A stretch of DNA of 64,000 bases from Paraburkholderia kirstenboschensis (GCF_904848585.1 NZ_CAJHCR010000016.1:1-64000); one strand, 5' to 3'. Positions 36,737-46,309 are shown, numbered from the stretch's first letter. The notes: a model not told the origin generated them from the sequence alone. Numbers and translations are program-made.

Positions 36737-37819
36737 ATGAAAACGAGCATGCAACGCAAGCTCGACCAGCTGACTACCCGGCTGGCCGAACTTAACGACC
36801 TGTTGAGCCGAGAGGACATCACAGCGAACCTCGACCAGTATCGCAAGCTCACGCGCGAACACGCCGAGCTAGGGCCGGTTGTCGAGCAATACGCGCTCTG
36901 GCGCCAGGCCATGCACGACGCTGCCACCGCACAGGAACTGCTGTCGGATGCTTCCATGCGCGAGTTCGCCGAAGAGGAAATTCGCGCGGCCCGCGAGCGG
37001 ATGGAACAACTCGGCGGCGAATTGCAGAAAATGCTGCTGCCGAAAGACCCGAACGACGACCGCAACATCTTCCTCGAAATTCGCGCGGGGACGGGCGGCG
37101 ACGAGTCCGCGCTTTTCGCCGGCGATCTTTTGCGTATGTATCTGCGTTATGCCGAGCGTAATCGCTGGCAGGTCGAAATGATGTCGGCAAGCGAATCGGA
37201 CCTGGGCGGTTATAAAGAAGTGATCGTGCGAATCGCTGGCGAAGCCGCCTATTCGAAGCTCAAGTTCGAGTCCGGCGGCCACCGCGTTCAGCGGGTGCCG
37301 GCAACGGAAACGCAGGGCCGCATTCATACGTCCGCGTGTACGGTGGCCGTGATGCCCGAGGCGGACGAAATCGGCGAGGTCGAAATCAATCCGGCGGATC
37401 TGCGCATCGACACGTTCCGCGCGTCCGGCGCCGGCGGTCAGCACATCAACAAGACGGATTCCGCCGTGCGCGTTACGCATTTGCCGACGGGGATCGTCGT
37501 CGAATGTCAGGACGACCGCTCACAGCACAAGAACAAAGACCGCGCACTGAAAGTGCTGGCGGCCCGCATCAAGGACAAGCAGTCGCACGAGCAGCAGGCA
37601 AAGGAAGCCGCCACCCGGAAGAGCCTGATCGGCTCCGGCGATCGCTCCGAGCGGATTCGCACCTACAACTTCCCGCAAGGACGTCTGACAGACCATCGGA
37701 TCAATCTGACGCTGTATCGCCTCGACGCGATCATGGACGGTGACCTCGACGAACTGATCGGTGCACTCGTCAGCGAGCATCAGGCCGAGCTGCTCGCCTC
37801 GCTCGGCGACGCGGACTAA
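36737..37819 (+). CDS. prfA: Peptide chain release factor 1
   Basis: The 360-aa class I release factor reads UAA and UAG. The codon-recognition tripeptide is P188-A189-T190, the RF1-type P-x-T (RF2 would have SPF). The catalytic GGQ is at 233-235, in RASGAGGQHINK, and its Gln is the target of PrmC encoded next door. The start MKTSMQRKLD gives the standard length; M5 is an alternative. It lies 119 bp after hemA and 6 bp before prmC. Confidence 0.96.
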   Translation: MKTSMQRKLDQLTTRLAELNDLLSREDITANLDQYRKLTREHAELGPVVEQYALWRQAMHDAATAQELLSDASMREFAEEEIRAARERMEQLGGELQKMLLPKDPNDDRNIFLEIRAGTGGDESALFAGDLLRMYLRYAERNRWQVEMMSASESDLGGYKEVIVRIAGEAAYSKLKFESGGHRVQRVPATETQGRIHTSACTVAVMPEADEIGEVEINPADLRIDTFRASGAGGQHINKTDSAVRVTHLPTGIVVECQDDRSQHKNKDRALKVLAARIKDKQSHEQQAKEAATRKSLIGSGDRSERIRTYNFPQGRLTDHRINLTLYRLDAIMDGDLDELIGALVSEHQAELLASLGDAD

Positions 37820-37825
37820 GCACCC

Positions 37826-38695
37826 ATGACGTCGAACGCGCCAGCCGATCGCGACAGTGCGGCCACGCCCGCCGCGCTGTTGCGCGCCTCGCCGCTTCCG
37901 CCGCTGGAAGCGCGGATTCTGCTCACGCATGTGCTCGGCTGGCGGCAAACGCAATTGATCACGCGCGCCGACGAAGCGCTCGATAGCGCATCTGTTCAGC
38001 GCTTTCTGGCATTGCAAGCGCGTCGCGTAGCGGGCGAGCCGGTGGCGCAACTCGTCGGCATCCGCGAATTTTTCGGGCTTGAATTCGAGGTCACGCCGGA
38101 TGTGCTGATTCCCCGTCCCGAAACCGAATTGCTGGTCGAAACGGCACTCATCGCGATGGAAAACCTCGCACGCCCGCGCGTGCTCGATCTCGGCACCGGC
38201 ACAGGCGCGATTGCGGTGGCGATCGCGTCGATGCGTCCCGACGCACAAGTCAGCGCGCTCGACCGTTCGGCGGAGGCACTCGCCGTCGCCGCGCGCAACG
38301 CCGCTCGTCTGCTCGATCCGCAACGGCCAGGCGGCGCCGTGACATTCGCACAAAGCGACTGGTACGACTCGCTCGACGCGTCACTTCGGTTTGACGTGAT
38401 AGTCAGCAATCCGCCGTATATCGCGAGCGGCGACCCCCATCTGTCGCAGGGCGATCTGCGCTATGAACCGCGCGGCGCGCTCACCGACGAAGCCGACGGC
38501 CTCAGCGCGATCCGTGCGATCGTCGCTGGCGCGCCTCGTCGTCTCGCCGCGAACGGCGTACTGTGGATGGAGCACGGCTACGATCAGGCTGAAGCCGTGC
38601 GCGCGCTTCTGGTCGCGCAAGGTTTCACGCAGGTCCAATCGGAGCGCGATCTTGCAGGCATCGAGCGGATCAGCGGCGGGCGGCTCGCTGACTGA
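37826..38695 (+). CDS. prmC: Release factor glutamine methyltransferase
   Basis: This 289-aa class I SAM methyltransferase modifies the GGQ glutamine of RF1 and RF2. The SAM-binding motif is VLDLGTGTGAIA (about 119-130) and the catalytic NPPY is at 195-198 in VIVSNPPYIAS. An N-terminal helical domain (about 1-80) contacts the release factor. It starts six bases after prfA, so the enzyme and one substrate are made together. Confidence 0.94.
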   Translation: MTSNAPADRDSAATPAALLRASPLPPLEARILLTHVLGWRQTQLITRADEALDSASVQRFLALQARRVAGEPVAQLVGIREFFGLEFEVTPDVLIPRPETELLVETALIAMENLARPRVLDLGTGTGAIAVAIASMRPDAQVSALDRSAEALAVAARNAARLLDPQRPGGAVTFAQSDWYDSLDASLRFDVIVSNPPYIASGDPHLSQGDLRYEPRGALTDEADGLSAIRAIVAGAPRRLAANGVLWMEHGYDQAEAVRALLVAQGFTQVQSERDLAGIERISGGRLAD

Positions 38696-38833
38696 CGAAG
38701 CCTGGCCTCAGCCGCCAGAGCCGTTGCAATAGCCGCGACGAGCAAATGGACAAAGCGGCCGTCGGCTGGCGCAAGCGAAATCCGCTATCATTTCAGCCTA
38801 TTCCCTACACATACCGGAACCGCAAGGTCAGTC

Positions 38834-39145
38834 ATGGATACGCAACAACGCATCAAGCAAATCGTCGACGAAAACAACGTCGTGCTCTTCATGAAGGGCA
38901 GCGCCCAGTTCCCGATGTGCGGCTTTTCGGGCCGCGCGATCCAGATTCTGAAGGCATGCAACGTCAACGAATTCAAGACGGTCAACGTGCTCGAAGACGA
39001 TGAAGTCCGTCAGGGCATCAAGCAGTTCTCGAACTGGCCGACCATTCCGCAGCTTTACGTGAAGGGCGAATTCGTCGGCGGCTCGGACATCATGATGGAA
39101 ATGTACGAATCAGGCGAATTGCAGCAACTGTTTGCCGCAGCCTGA
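38834..39145 (+). CDS. grxD: Monothiol glutaredoxin
   Basis: The 103-aa Grx4-type protein has the monothiol motif C29-G-F-S in FPMCGFSGRAIQ, then WPTIPQLYVKGEFVGGSD for glutathione binding. Such proteins hold and pass on [2Fe-2S] clusters, often with a BolA partner. A TATCAT -10-like sequence lies at 38786-38791. The 3' end is 41 bp from ubiX. Confidence 0.95.
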   Translation: MDTQQRIKQIVDENNVVLFMKGSAQFPMCGFSGRAIQILKACNVNEFKTVNVLEDDEVRQGIKQFSNWPTIPQLYVKGEFVGGSDIMMEMYESGELQQLFAAA

Positions 39146-39185
39146 ACGTCTACTTCAAAGCTGCTCTGAGAAGGCGCCGCGAGCC

Positions 39186-39785
39186 ATGGAAACACGCGCT
39201 GCGGCGCCCCGCCGGCTGATTGTCGCGATCACCGGCGCGACGGGCGCGATTTACGGCGTCCGCCTGCTGCAGACGCTGCGCAAGCTGGGCGGTGTTGAAA
39301 GCCATCTGCTGATTTCCAGCGCCGGGTGGCTCAACGTTCAGCACGAACTCAAACTGGGCAAGCAAGACGTCCATCCGCTCGCCGATGTGGTCCACTCGGT
39401 GCGCGACGTCGGCGCGAGCATCGCGTCCGGCTCTTTCGCGACGGACGGCATGGTCGTCGCGCCGTGCTCGATGAAAACGCTCGCGAGCGTCGCGCACGGC
39501 CTCTCCGACAATCTGATCGCCCGTGCCGCCGACGTCACCCTCAAGGAGCGCCGCCGGCTCGTGCTGCTCGTGCGCGAAACGCCGTTCAATCTCGCGCATT
39601 TGCGCAATATGACGGCGGTCACCGAAATGGGCGGCGTGATTTTTCCGCCCTTGCCTGCTTTCTACAACCAGCCCGCCACCATCGACGAGATGGTCGATCA
39701 CACGGTCGCCCGCGTGCTCGATCTGTTCGCGCTCGGGCCCGCCTTGTCGCCTGCTTGGGCGGGACTGCGCGGCGCTGACGAGTAA
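39186..39785 (+). CDS. ubiX: Flavin prenyltransferase UbiX
   Basis: The 199-aa enzyme attaches a dimethylallyl group to FMN, giving the prenyl-FMN cofactor needed by UbiD-type decarboxylases in ubiquinone synthesis. Signatures are VAITGATGAIYGVRLL, PCSMKTLASVAHGLSDNLI, and the C-terminal part with ALPAFYNQP-like PPLPAFYNQPATIDEM. I start at METRAAAPRR; the open frame extends upstream into grxD. It is probably co-transcribed with grxD. Confidence 0.93.
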   Translation: METRAAAPRRLIVAITGATGAIYGVRLLQTLRKLGGVESHLLISSAGWLNVQHELKLGKQDVHPLADVVHSVRDVGASIASGSFATDGMVVAPCSMKTLASVAHGLSDNLIARAADVTLKERRRLVLLVRETPFNLAHLRNMTAVTEMGGVIFPPLPAFYNQPATIDEMVDHTVARVLDLFALGPALSPAWAGLRGADE

Positions 39786-40000
39786 TTCCCGGCAAGCTTC
39801 GCGTACGGACAGGCGGCAGGCAGGTTTTCCAGGCTCCCCAAGACGCGCTTGCCGGAGCGACGGCCCGCAGCGCTTGCTGCCGATGATTGCCAACGACTGG
39901 AAGACAATCAAATCCCGTTTGAGCCGTTTATCAAACAACGGTGCGGCTCTATATTGGCAGTAACCGAACTTCCGAGCGCGCCTCGCGGCGCCCCGCTGCC

Positions 40001-40786
40001 ATGAACCGCTTACCGTCGCTTTTCCTTTCCCACGGCGCGCCGACGTTGCCAATCGACCCGTCGCTGCCGTCCGCTGAATTTGGCGTGCTGAGCTCGCAAT
40101 TGGCGCGTCCTGAGGCCGTGTTGATGTTGTCAGCCCACTGGGGCACGACGCAGCCGGTCGCGAGCACGTCGACAGAACCGGAAACCATCCACGACTTTTA
40201 CGGGTTTCCGCGCCAGCTGTACGAAATTCAGTACCCGGCGCCGGGCGCGCCCGATCTGGCGCGACGTGCGGCCGTTTTGCTCAGCGATAACGGCATTCAC
40301 GCCGACGCTCAGCCGCACGGGCTCGACCACGGCGCATGGGTGCCGATGCTGCTGATGTTCCCCGACGCCGATGTGCCCGTCGCACAACTGTCAATCCAGC
40401 CGCAACTCGACGCGGAGCATCATTTTCGCGTCGGCCGCGCGTTGCGATCGCTGAGGGACCAAGGCGTATTGGTGATCGGCTCCGGGCAGATCACGCACAA
40501 TCTGCGCGCCGCTGATTTCTCCGCGCGACCCGAGGATGCCGACCCGCGCGTCGCCGAGTTCACCGACTGGTTTGAAGCGAAGCTCGCTGCGCATGACATC
40601 GACGCGTTGCTCGACTACCGCCGTCAGGCGCCGCACGCCGTGCTGATGCATCCGACCGACGAGCACCTCCTGCCGGTATTCGCGGCGCTCGGTGCGGCCG
40701 ACGACGATTATTCGCTGACGATTCAATCGCTCGGCACGTACCAGCGCTCGCTTGCGATGACGAATTACGTGTTTGGGACCGCCTGA
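40001..40786 (+). CDS. DODA-type extradiol ring-opening dioxygenase (YgiD-like)
   Basis: This 261-aa member of the LigB superfamily has the metal ligands in SLFLSHGAPT and MLSAHWGTT, and DHGAWVPMLLMFP. E. coli YgiD acts on L-DOPA to give betalamic acid-type products, and plant DODA proteins are relatives. The natural bacterial substrate is not known. The start MNRLPSLFL follows family practice; an upstream start at 39941 would add 20 residues. It ends at a strong terminator. Confidence 0.85.
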   Translation: MNRLPSLFLSHGAPTLPIDPSLPSAEFGVLSSQLARPEAVLMLSAHWGTTQPVASTSTEPETIHDFYGFPRQLYEIQYPAPGAPDLARRAAVLLSDNGIHADAQPHGLDHGAWVPMLLMFPDADVPVAQLSIQPQLDAEHHFRVGRALRSLRDQGVLVIGSGQITHNLRAADFSARPEDADPRVAEFTDWFEAKLAAHDIDALLDYRRQAPHAVLMHPTDEHLLPVFAALGAADDDYSLTIQSLGTYQRSLAMTNYVFGTA

Positions 40787-40836
40787 GCGGCGACACGGCC
40801 GCTCGCGTCGCAAGACCTGACCGCTGCAAAACGAAA

Positions 40837-40870
40837 AACCCGCCTGAGCAGAACTCAGGCGGGTTTTTTT
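40837..40870. terminator. Intrinsic terminator between the dioxygenase and permease genes
   Basis: AACCCGCCTGAG (40837-40848) pairs perfectly with CTCAGGCGGGTT (40854-40865), followed by a run of Ts to 40870; the A-run on the left makes it bidirectional. It separates two convergent genes. Confidence 0.9.
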
Positions 40871-40907
40871 GCGTCACGTCGGACCTTGCACGGTCCGGGC
40901 AGCATTC

Positions 40908-42503
40908 TTAATGCGCGCCTATTCCCTCGAGAACTTCGTCGTGCGTCTGACGCTCTTCCAGGTACTCCGACCGGTAGCCGCTGTTCACGCCCCAGTAATA
41001 GAACACGAGCGAGAACGCAATCACGACCAGCATATCCCAGCCGTACGGCAGGATGCCGTGGCCGCCGAACTCCTTGCTGCCGATCAGCGACAGAGTCGCC
41101 ATCACCGGCAGATACGCGACCAGCCACCATGCCGCCTTCAGATCGCGGCCCCAGCCAGCGAAGCCAGACTTCGCCTGGAAGTAGAAGTACACGGGCAGCG
41201 CGACGACCATCAACAGGATGATCTCGCCGGTCAGCGGCCATTTGGCCCAGTACAGAATCAGCGACGCGCACACGAACGCGAACGGTGCGATCACCCGCAT
41301 GCCCGGGATATGCAACGGGCGCTCGAGGTCGGTCGCCGCGCGGCGCAGCGCCATCAGGCTGATCGGGCCGGTCAGGTACGAAATCACGGTCGCAACGGAA
41401 ATCACCGCCGCGAGCGAACTCCAGCCGCGGAAGAAAAACAGGAAGATGAACGAGACCAGCAGGTTGAACCACATCGCCGGCCGCGGCACGCCGTAGAACG
41501 GATGCACGTTGCCGAAAATCTTCGGCATGGTGTTGTTGCGCTCCATCGCGTAGATCATGCGCGTGGTGGTCGCCATGTAGGTCGTGCCGGTGCCGCTCGG
41601 GCTGACGAACGCGTCGACGTACAGCAGAATGGCCAGCCAGTTCAGATTCAGCGCGATCGCCAGTTCCGCGAACGGCGAAGCGAAGTTGAAGTGGCTCCAG
41701 CCCTTCATTACGTCGCCAGGGCTCACCGCGCCGATATACGCGATCTGCAGCAGCACGTAGATCACCAGCGCGAGCAGAATCGAGCCGATCACCGCGAACG
41801 GCACGCTCTTCGCCGGATTGCGCGCTTCACCGGCGAGGTTGATCGGGCTCTGGAAACCGTTGAACGCGAACACGATGCCGCTCGTCGCGACCGCGGTCAG
41901 CACAGACGACCAGCCGTACGGCGCGAACGTGCTTGCTTCACCAAAGTTTTCCTTGTGAAAGCCGGTCAGCATCAGGCCGAGAATCGTCGCGCCCGGAATC
42001 AGAAACTTGAAGATCGTGATCGCCGAGTTGGCACGCGCGAAGAGTTTCACGCCCCAGTAGTTCAGCAGGAAGTAAATGATCACGAGGGCCGCCGAGAGCA
42101 GCAGCCCGTTCGTAGTTAATGAGCCATCGACGAATAGCGCGTGCGCCCAGTCGTACGGCCACGTGCTCATGTATTGAATGGATGCCTCCGCTTCAATCGG
42201 AATCACCGAAACGATCGCGATCCAGTTGGCCCACGCGCTAATGAAACCGACCAGCGCCCCGTGCGAATACCGCGCGTAACGCACCATGCCGCCGGACTCC
42301 GGGAACATGGCGCCGAGTTCGGCGTAGGTCAGTGCGATAGCGAGAATCACGACAGCGCCGATAATCCATGCGCAGATCGACGCCGGGCCCGCGATTTTCG
42401 CGGCCTTCCAGGCGCCGAACAGCCAGCCGGAGCCGATGATCGAACCCAGGCCGGTCAGCATGAGTGCGAACGGCCCGATGTTCCGTTGTATAGAACTTTT
42501 CAC
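40908..42503 (-). CDS. APC-superfamily amino acid permease
   Basis: The 531-aa protein has about 12 membrane spans and the APC hallmark GLGSIIGSGWLFGAWKAAKIAGP in the first one; the conserved unwound GSG-type segment binds substrate. I choose a GTG start at 42503, because CAGGAGAAGAC sits seven bases upstream and the next ATG, 36 bp earlier, has no such site. The last residues are hydrophilic. The closest class is aspartate/glutamate or general amino acid:proton symporters; the substrate cannot be fixed. Confidence 0.83.
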   Translation of the reverse strand: MKSSIQRNIGPFALMLTGLGSIIGSGWLFGAWKAAKIAGPASICAWIIGAVVILAIALTYAELGAMFPESGGMVRYARYSHGALVGFISAWANWIAIVSVIPIEAEASIQYMSTWPYDWAHALFVDGSLTTNGLLLSAALVIIYFLLNYWGVKLFARANSAITIFKFLIPGATILGLMLTGFHKENFGEASTFAPYGWSSVLTAVATSGIVFAFNGFQSPINLAGEARNPAKSVPFAVIGSILLALVIYVLLQIAYIGAVSPGDVMKGWSHFNFASPFAELAIALNLNWLAILLYVDAFVSPSGTGTTYMATTTRMIYAMERNNTMPKIFGNVHPFYGVPRPAMWFNLLVSFIFLFFFRGWSSLAAVISVATVISYLTGPISLMALRRAATDLERPLHIPGMRVIAPFAFVCASLILYWAKWPLTGEIILLMVVALPVYFYFQAKSGFAGWGRDLKAAWWLVAYLPVMATLSLIGSKEFGGHGILPYGWDMLVVIAFSLVFYYWGVNSGYRSEYLEERQTHDEVLEGIGAH

Positions 42504-42756
42504 GTCTTCTCCTGTTTCAGAACCATGTCGGCACCCCATGACCGGCGCTCGTGGCGCTGAAAACGGGTGACACGCATGTATGCGCGACGGTTATCCAACG
42601 GGTGCAACCGGCGCGGGCGCGTAGTTTAACGGTTGCACCCGGCGCCTGCAGCGAATTTAAGGGTTCTCCCTAGCAAAAAAGACACCCGTCCAGCAAGCTT
42701 TGTAAGCAACTTTTCATCGCGCTATCGCGAATTTTTGTAAAGTTGTCGGCGGAGTG

Positions 42757-42785
42757 TTGACCTTCTCTCGAAATCGCCGTATAAC
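42757..42785 (+). promoter_or_regulatory. cspA promoter
   Basis: TTGACC (42757-42762), 17 bp, TATAAC (42780-42785): each hexamer misses one consensus base. The start predicted near 42792 gives an untranslated leader of about 140 nt before the cold-shock gene, similar in length to E. coli cspA. Bases 42504-42756 contain only the divergent permease promoter region and no gene. Confidence 0.7.
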
Positions 42786-42932
42786 GTTCGGGCAGGATTT
42801 CAAGCGGCGAGTGAATTGGTCTTTCGTAGTTCGCCCATCAACGGTACTCCGGTTGGTCCCATTACCCCCTTCCTTGATTTTCATGCACCCATTGGGCTTC
42901 GGCCTTATTTACCATCTTTAGGAACAAGTAAT

Positions 42933-43136
42933 ATGGAAACCGGTACCGTCAAGTGGTTCAATGACGCAAAGGGCTTCGGCTTTATCACGCCTGACGGCGG
43001 CGGCGAAGATCTGTTCGCGCATTTCTCGGAAATTCGCACGGAAGGCTTCAAGACGCTGCAAGAGAACCAAAAGGTTACGTTTGAAGTGAAGACGGGCCCG
43101 AAGGGCAAGCAAGCTGCTAACATCAAGCCGGTGTAA
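42933..43136 (+). CDS. cspA: Cold-shock protein
   Basis: The 67-aa OB-fold RNA chaperone has RNP1 KGFGFI and RNP2 LFAHFS; METGTVKWFNDAKGFGF is the classical start. It melts RNA secondary structure in the cold or at growth resumption. AGGAACAAG precedes the ATG. A strong promoter with a long leader lies upstream and a perfect terminator follows, so it is a single-gene unit. Whether it is cold-induced or constitutive cannot be read. Confidence 0.93.
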   Translation: METGTVKWFNDAKGFGFITPDGGGEDLFAHFSEIRTEGFKTLQENQKVTFEVKTGPKGKQAANIKPV

Positions 43137-43163
43137 GCGCTACGCTGCTTCCTTCTGGACGCG

Positions 43164-43191
43164 AAAAACCCCGCCAAGGCGGGGTTTTTTT
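43164..43191. terminator. Intrinsic terminator after cspA
   Basis: CCCCGCC and GGCGGGG form a perfect 7-bp stem around AA, flanked by five As and seven Ts. It can serve cspA and the convergent Hsp70-like gene. Confidence 0.93.
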
Positions 43192-43250
43192 ATATTGGTC
43201 GGCTTTGCAAACGGTGATTATCTTCGCAGTATGCGAGCAGTGACTCGCGG

Positions 43251-44501
43251 TTATGCGAACACGCGTTGCGCGTGAATACCAAGTCCAGTTGCGACACTCG
43301 CAAGACGATCGCCGAATACTGCTTCTGCATCCGGAAATGCCTGCGCCAATGCGCCGGATAGAAACGCGAGCCCGGTCGAGCCGCCCGTGAAGTAAATCGC
43401 GCTCACGTCGCGAGTCGAAACACCGGCGGCCTGCACCGTATCGCGCGCGGCCGCTACGATACGGCGCGTTTCGTCCTGACCCGCTTCGATAAGCTGCGCC
43501 TCGTCGAATGCGAGACGCAGATCGTCTTCCACTTCGTCCAGGTCGATCACGGTTTCGCCGCCCGCCGCGACGCCGATCTTCGCTTCTTCCGCATGGGCCG
43601 CGAGCGCGTGCCCAAGGCGCCGCTCCACCACGCGCATCAGACGGTCATGGTGCTTGACCTCGGTGAACAGGTGCCGCATGAGCCCCAGTTCGCTGACGCG
43701 CTTCGGCGCATAAACGGTGTTGATCAGATGCCAGGTCGCGAGATCGAAATAGACGCGGTTCGGAATCTCGCGGCCTTCCGGATCTAGCGTCTGATAGCCG
43801 AGTTCGCGCAGAATCGTCGTCAACTCGACGCGGCGGTCGAAGTCCGTGCCCGCGACGTGCACGCCGTGGTGAGCGAGCACATCGTCCTTGCGCTCGACAC
43901 GCTTCATTCGGTCGGGGCCGACGCGCACCAGCGAAAAGTCCGAGGTACCGCCGCCGATGTCGGCCACCAGCACCAGCCCTTCTCGCGTGAGACGCGATTC
44001 GTAGTCGAATGCGGCGGCGATCGGCTCAAACTGGAAGTGAATGTCCCGCAAACCGACCGCGCGCGCCGCCGTTTCTAGCTGTTTCTGCGCCATCTGATCG
44101 GCGCGCGGATCGTCGTCGACGAAGAAAACCGGGCGGCCCAACACCGCGCGATCAATCGGCGCCCCGACGCTTTTTTCCGCAGAGCGCTTCAGATGGTCGA
44201 GGAAAATCGCGATCACGTCTGTGTACTTGATCGCGGAGCCGTCGCCGAGATCCGTCGAGTTGTCGGCGAGCGGCGAGCCCAGGATGCTTTTCATCGAGCG
44301 CATCAGCCGGCCGTCGAAACCGTCGATGTACGCCGCGAGCGCCGCACGCCCGAACTCGCGGGTGTCTTCGTCGGTATTGAAGAAAACCGACGTAGGCAGC
44401 GTCGTATAGGCGCCTTCGACCGGCGCGAGCCTGAGCGCCGTGCCGTCGGGAACGGCTACGGCCGAGTTGGAAGTACCGAAGTCAATCGCGCAATAGTTCA
44501 T
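43251..44501 (-). CDS. Hsp70-family ATPase-domain protein (YegD-like)
   Basis: The 416-aa protein has the actin/Hsp70 nucleotide-binding fold: phosphate 1 IDFGTSNSAVAVP at the N-terminus, phosphate 2 VADIGGGTSDFSLV, and the adenosine motif IYFTGGSTGLAFLSGAL. There is no C-terminal substrate-binding domain: the length ends with the ATPase part, as in E. coli YegD (450 aa). Hence it is not DnaK, and the client and partners are unknown. No dnaJ or grpE is nearby. Confidence 0.85.
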   Translation of the reverse strand: MNYCAIDFGTSNSAVAVPDGTALRLAPVEGAYTTLPTSVFFNTDEDTREFGRAALAAYIDGFDGRLMRSMKSILGSPLADNSTDLGDGSAIKYTDVIAIFLDHLKRSAEKSVGAPIDRAVLGRPVFFVDDDPRADQMAQKQLETAARAVGLRDIHFQFEPIAAAFDYESRLTREGLVLVADIGGGTSDFSLVRVGPDRMKRVERKDDVLAHHGVHVAGTDFDRRVELTTILRELGYQTLDPEGREIPNRVYFDLATWHLINTVYAPKRVSELGLMRHLFTEVKHHDRLMRVVERRLGHALAAHAEEAKIGVAAGGETVIDLDEVEDDLRLAFDEAQLIEAGQDETRRIVAAARDTVQAAGVSTRDVSAIYFTGGSTGLAFLSGALAQAFPDAEAVFGDRLASVATGLGIHAQRVFA

Positions 44502-44648
44502 GGCAGGAATCGCCGCTAACGGCTGGCGCGGACAGGAAGGGGGAGCGGCTTTGTATCACGAAAGCCGGACCAGCATCAACTTGCCAATAGAACCACAACC
44601 CGGAGTTGGCGGAATACAAATTGCTGACTCCTGCTGCTTGGTTGCCGA

Positions 44649-44687
44649 ACTCAGGCGCCGGACTCAGGCGCCAAACTCAGGCGCCAC
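44649..44687. repeat. Three tandem 13-bp units
   Basis: ACTCAGGCGCCGG, ACTCAGGCGCCAA and ACTCAGGCGCCAC follow each other without gap. They lie in the 262-bp region between the divergent Hsp70-like and MFS genes. Each carries the palindrome GGCGCC. No other feature is seen there. Confidence 0.8.
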
Positions 44688-44763
44688 ACTTAGTTGCTAG
44701 CTCAACCCTTAACTCACCGGCAAGTGTAGCCACTAAATATCGCCACTATGGAGACCCCAAGCA

Positions 44764-46239
44764 ATGAGCGCGCCGCCTCTCGCTGATGTCGAGCGCAAAA
44801 CCGCAGGGACCATCGAAACGGATTTGCCGTCGCGGCTCGACCGGCTGCCTTGGGGGCGCTTTCACACGCTGATCGTCCTCGCGCTAGGCGTGACATGGCT
44901 GCTCGACGGACTCGAAGTGACGCTTGCCGGGGCTGTCGCGAGCGCGCTCAAGGCGAGCCCGGCGCTGCGTTTCACCAACGCGGACGTGGGTCTCGCCGGC
45001 AGCGCTTACATCGCCGGCGCCGTACTTGGCGCGCTCGGGTTCGGCTGGCTCACGGACCGGCTAGGACGTCGCAAGCTGTTTTTCATCACGCTCGCGTTGT
45101 ATCTTGCCGCGACCGCCGCGACCGCGGTTTCGTGGAATCTCGCCAGCTTCCTGCTGTTCCGTTTTTTGACGGGCGCGGGCATTGGCGGCGAATACACCGC
45201 GATCAATTCGACGATTCAGGAATTCACGCCGCCTCGCGTGCGCGGCTGGGTCGATCTGGCGATCAACGGCACCTTCTGGATCGGCGCGGGGCTCGGCGCG
45301 GCGGGCTCGCTTATTCTGCTCGATCCTCATATAGTGCCGGGCGACTGGGGCTGGCGTGCGTGCTTTTTCATCGGCGCGGCGCTCGCGCTGATCGTGCTGC
45401 CAATGCGTATATGGGTCCCCGAAAGCCCGCGCTGGCTGCTCACACACGGCAACGAGCGAGACGCGCACGCGATCGTCGACGGAATCGAAACGCGCTTTCG
45501 CAACGAGGGCCACACGCTCTCCACGCACGGCCTCGCGCGTCTGCGTCTGCGCGCGCGCGGACACACGCCGTTGCGCGAGGTGTTTCACACTTTGTTCAAT
45601 GTGCACCGGCGGCGAGCGCTGGTCGGCCTGTCGCTGATGACCGCGCAGGCGTTCTTCTACAACGCGATCTTTTTCACCTATGCGCTGGTGCTGACGGATT
45701 TTTACGGCGTGCCGGGCGACCACATAGGCTGGTACTTGCTGCCGTTCGCGCTCGGCAACTTTCTCGGACCGTTGCTTCTTGGCCGGCTGTTCGACGTAAT
45801 CGGCCGACGCAAGATGATCGCGTCGACCTACGCTATTTCGGCGATTTTGCTGACAATCAGCGGCTACCTGTTCGAGCAGCACATGCTGACGGTCGTCACG
45901 CAGACGATCGCGTGGATGGTGATTTTCTTTTTCGCGTCGGCCGCGGCAAGTTCGGCCTATCTGACGGTCAGCGAATCGTTTCCGCTGGAGATCCGCGCGC
46001 TCGCAATCGCCGTGTTCTATGCGTTCGGCACGGCGCTCGGCGGGATTGCCGGGCCGGCGTTCTTCGGACGGCTGATCGACACGCATCAACGCAGCGAAGT
46101 GTTCTCGGGCTACCTGGTCGGGTCGGCGCTGATGCTCGCGGCGGCCATAATCGCGGCGGTGTGGGGCGTGGACGCGGAGCGCAAATCTCTCGAACACGTG
46201 GCGGCGCCGCTTTCGAGCGTAACCGACGACGCGCCGTAG
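44764..46239 (+). CDS. MFS transporter, metabolite:H+ symporter type
   Basis: This 491-aa protein has twelve predicted membrane spans. The MFS signature between spans 2 and 3 is GWLTDRLGRRKLF, repeated as GRLFDVIGRRKMI in the second half. GIGGEYTAINSTIQEF resembles the sugar/metabolite porter class with a G-E-Y in span 4. The substrate is unknown; relatives carry aromatic acids, sialic acid or dicarboxylates. No Shine-Dalgarno is obvious beyond GGAGACC eight bases upstream. Confidence 0.85.
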   Translation: MSAPPLADVERKTAGTIETDLPSRLDRLPWGRFHTLIVLALGVTWLLDGLEVTLAGAVASALKASPALRFTNADVGLAGSAYIAGAVLGALGFGWLTDRLGRRKLFFITLALYLAATAATAVSWNLASFLLFRFLTGAGIGGEYTAINSTIQEFTPPRVRGWVDLAINGTFWIGAGLGAAGSLILLDPHIVPGDWGWRACFFIGAALALIVLPMRIWVPESPRWLLTHGNERDAHAIVDGIETRFRNEGHTLSTHGLARLRLRARGHTPLREVFHTLFNVHRRRALVGLSLMTAQAFFYNAIFFTYALVLTDFYGVPGDHIGWYLLPFALGNFLGPLLLGRLFDVIGRRKMIASTYAISAILLTISGYLFEQHMLTVVTQTIAWMVIFFFASAAASSAYLTVSESFPLEIRALAIAVFYAFGTALGGIAGPAFFGRLIDTHQRSEVFSGYLVGSALMLAAAIIAAVWGVDAERKSLEHVAAPLSSVTDDAP

Positions 46240-46309
46240 ACCCGCTCACGACAAAACGCGCGGTCTGCGCCGCGCGTTCCTGTAAAACGATTGACGCTCG
46301 GAGCCCCGC

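Noticed and set aside
40797..40870. Small RNA gene between the dioxygenase and permease
   Set aside because: The only structure is a standard bidirectional terminator.
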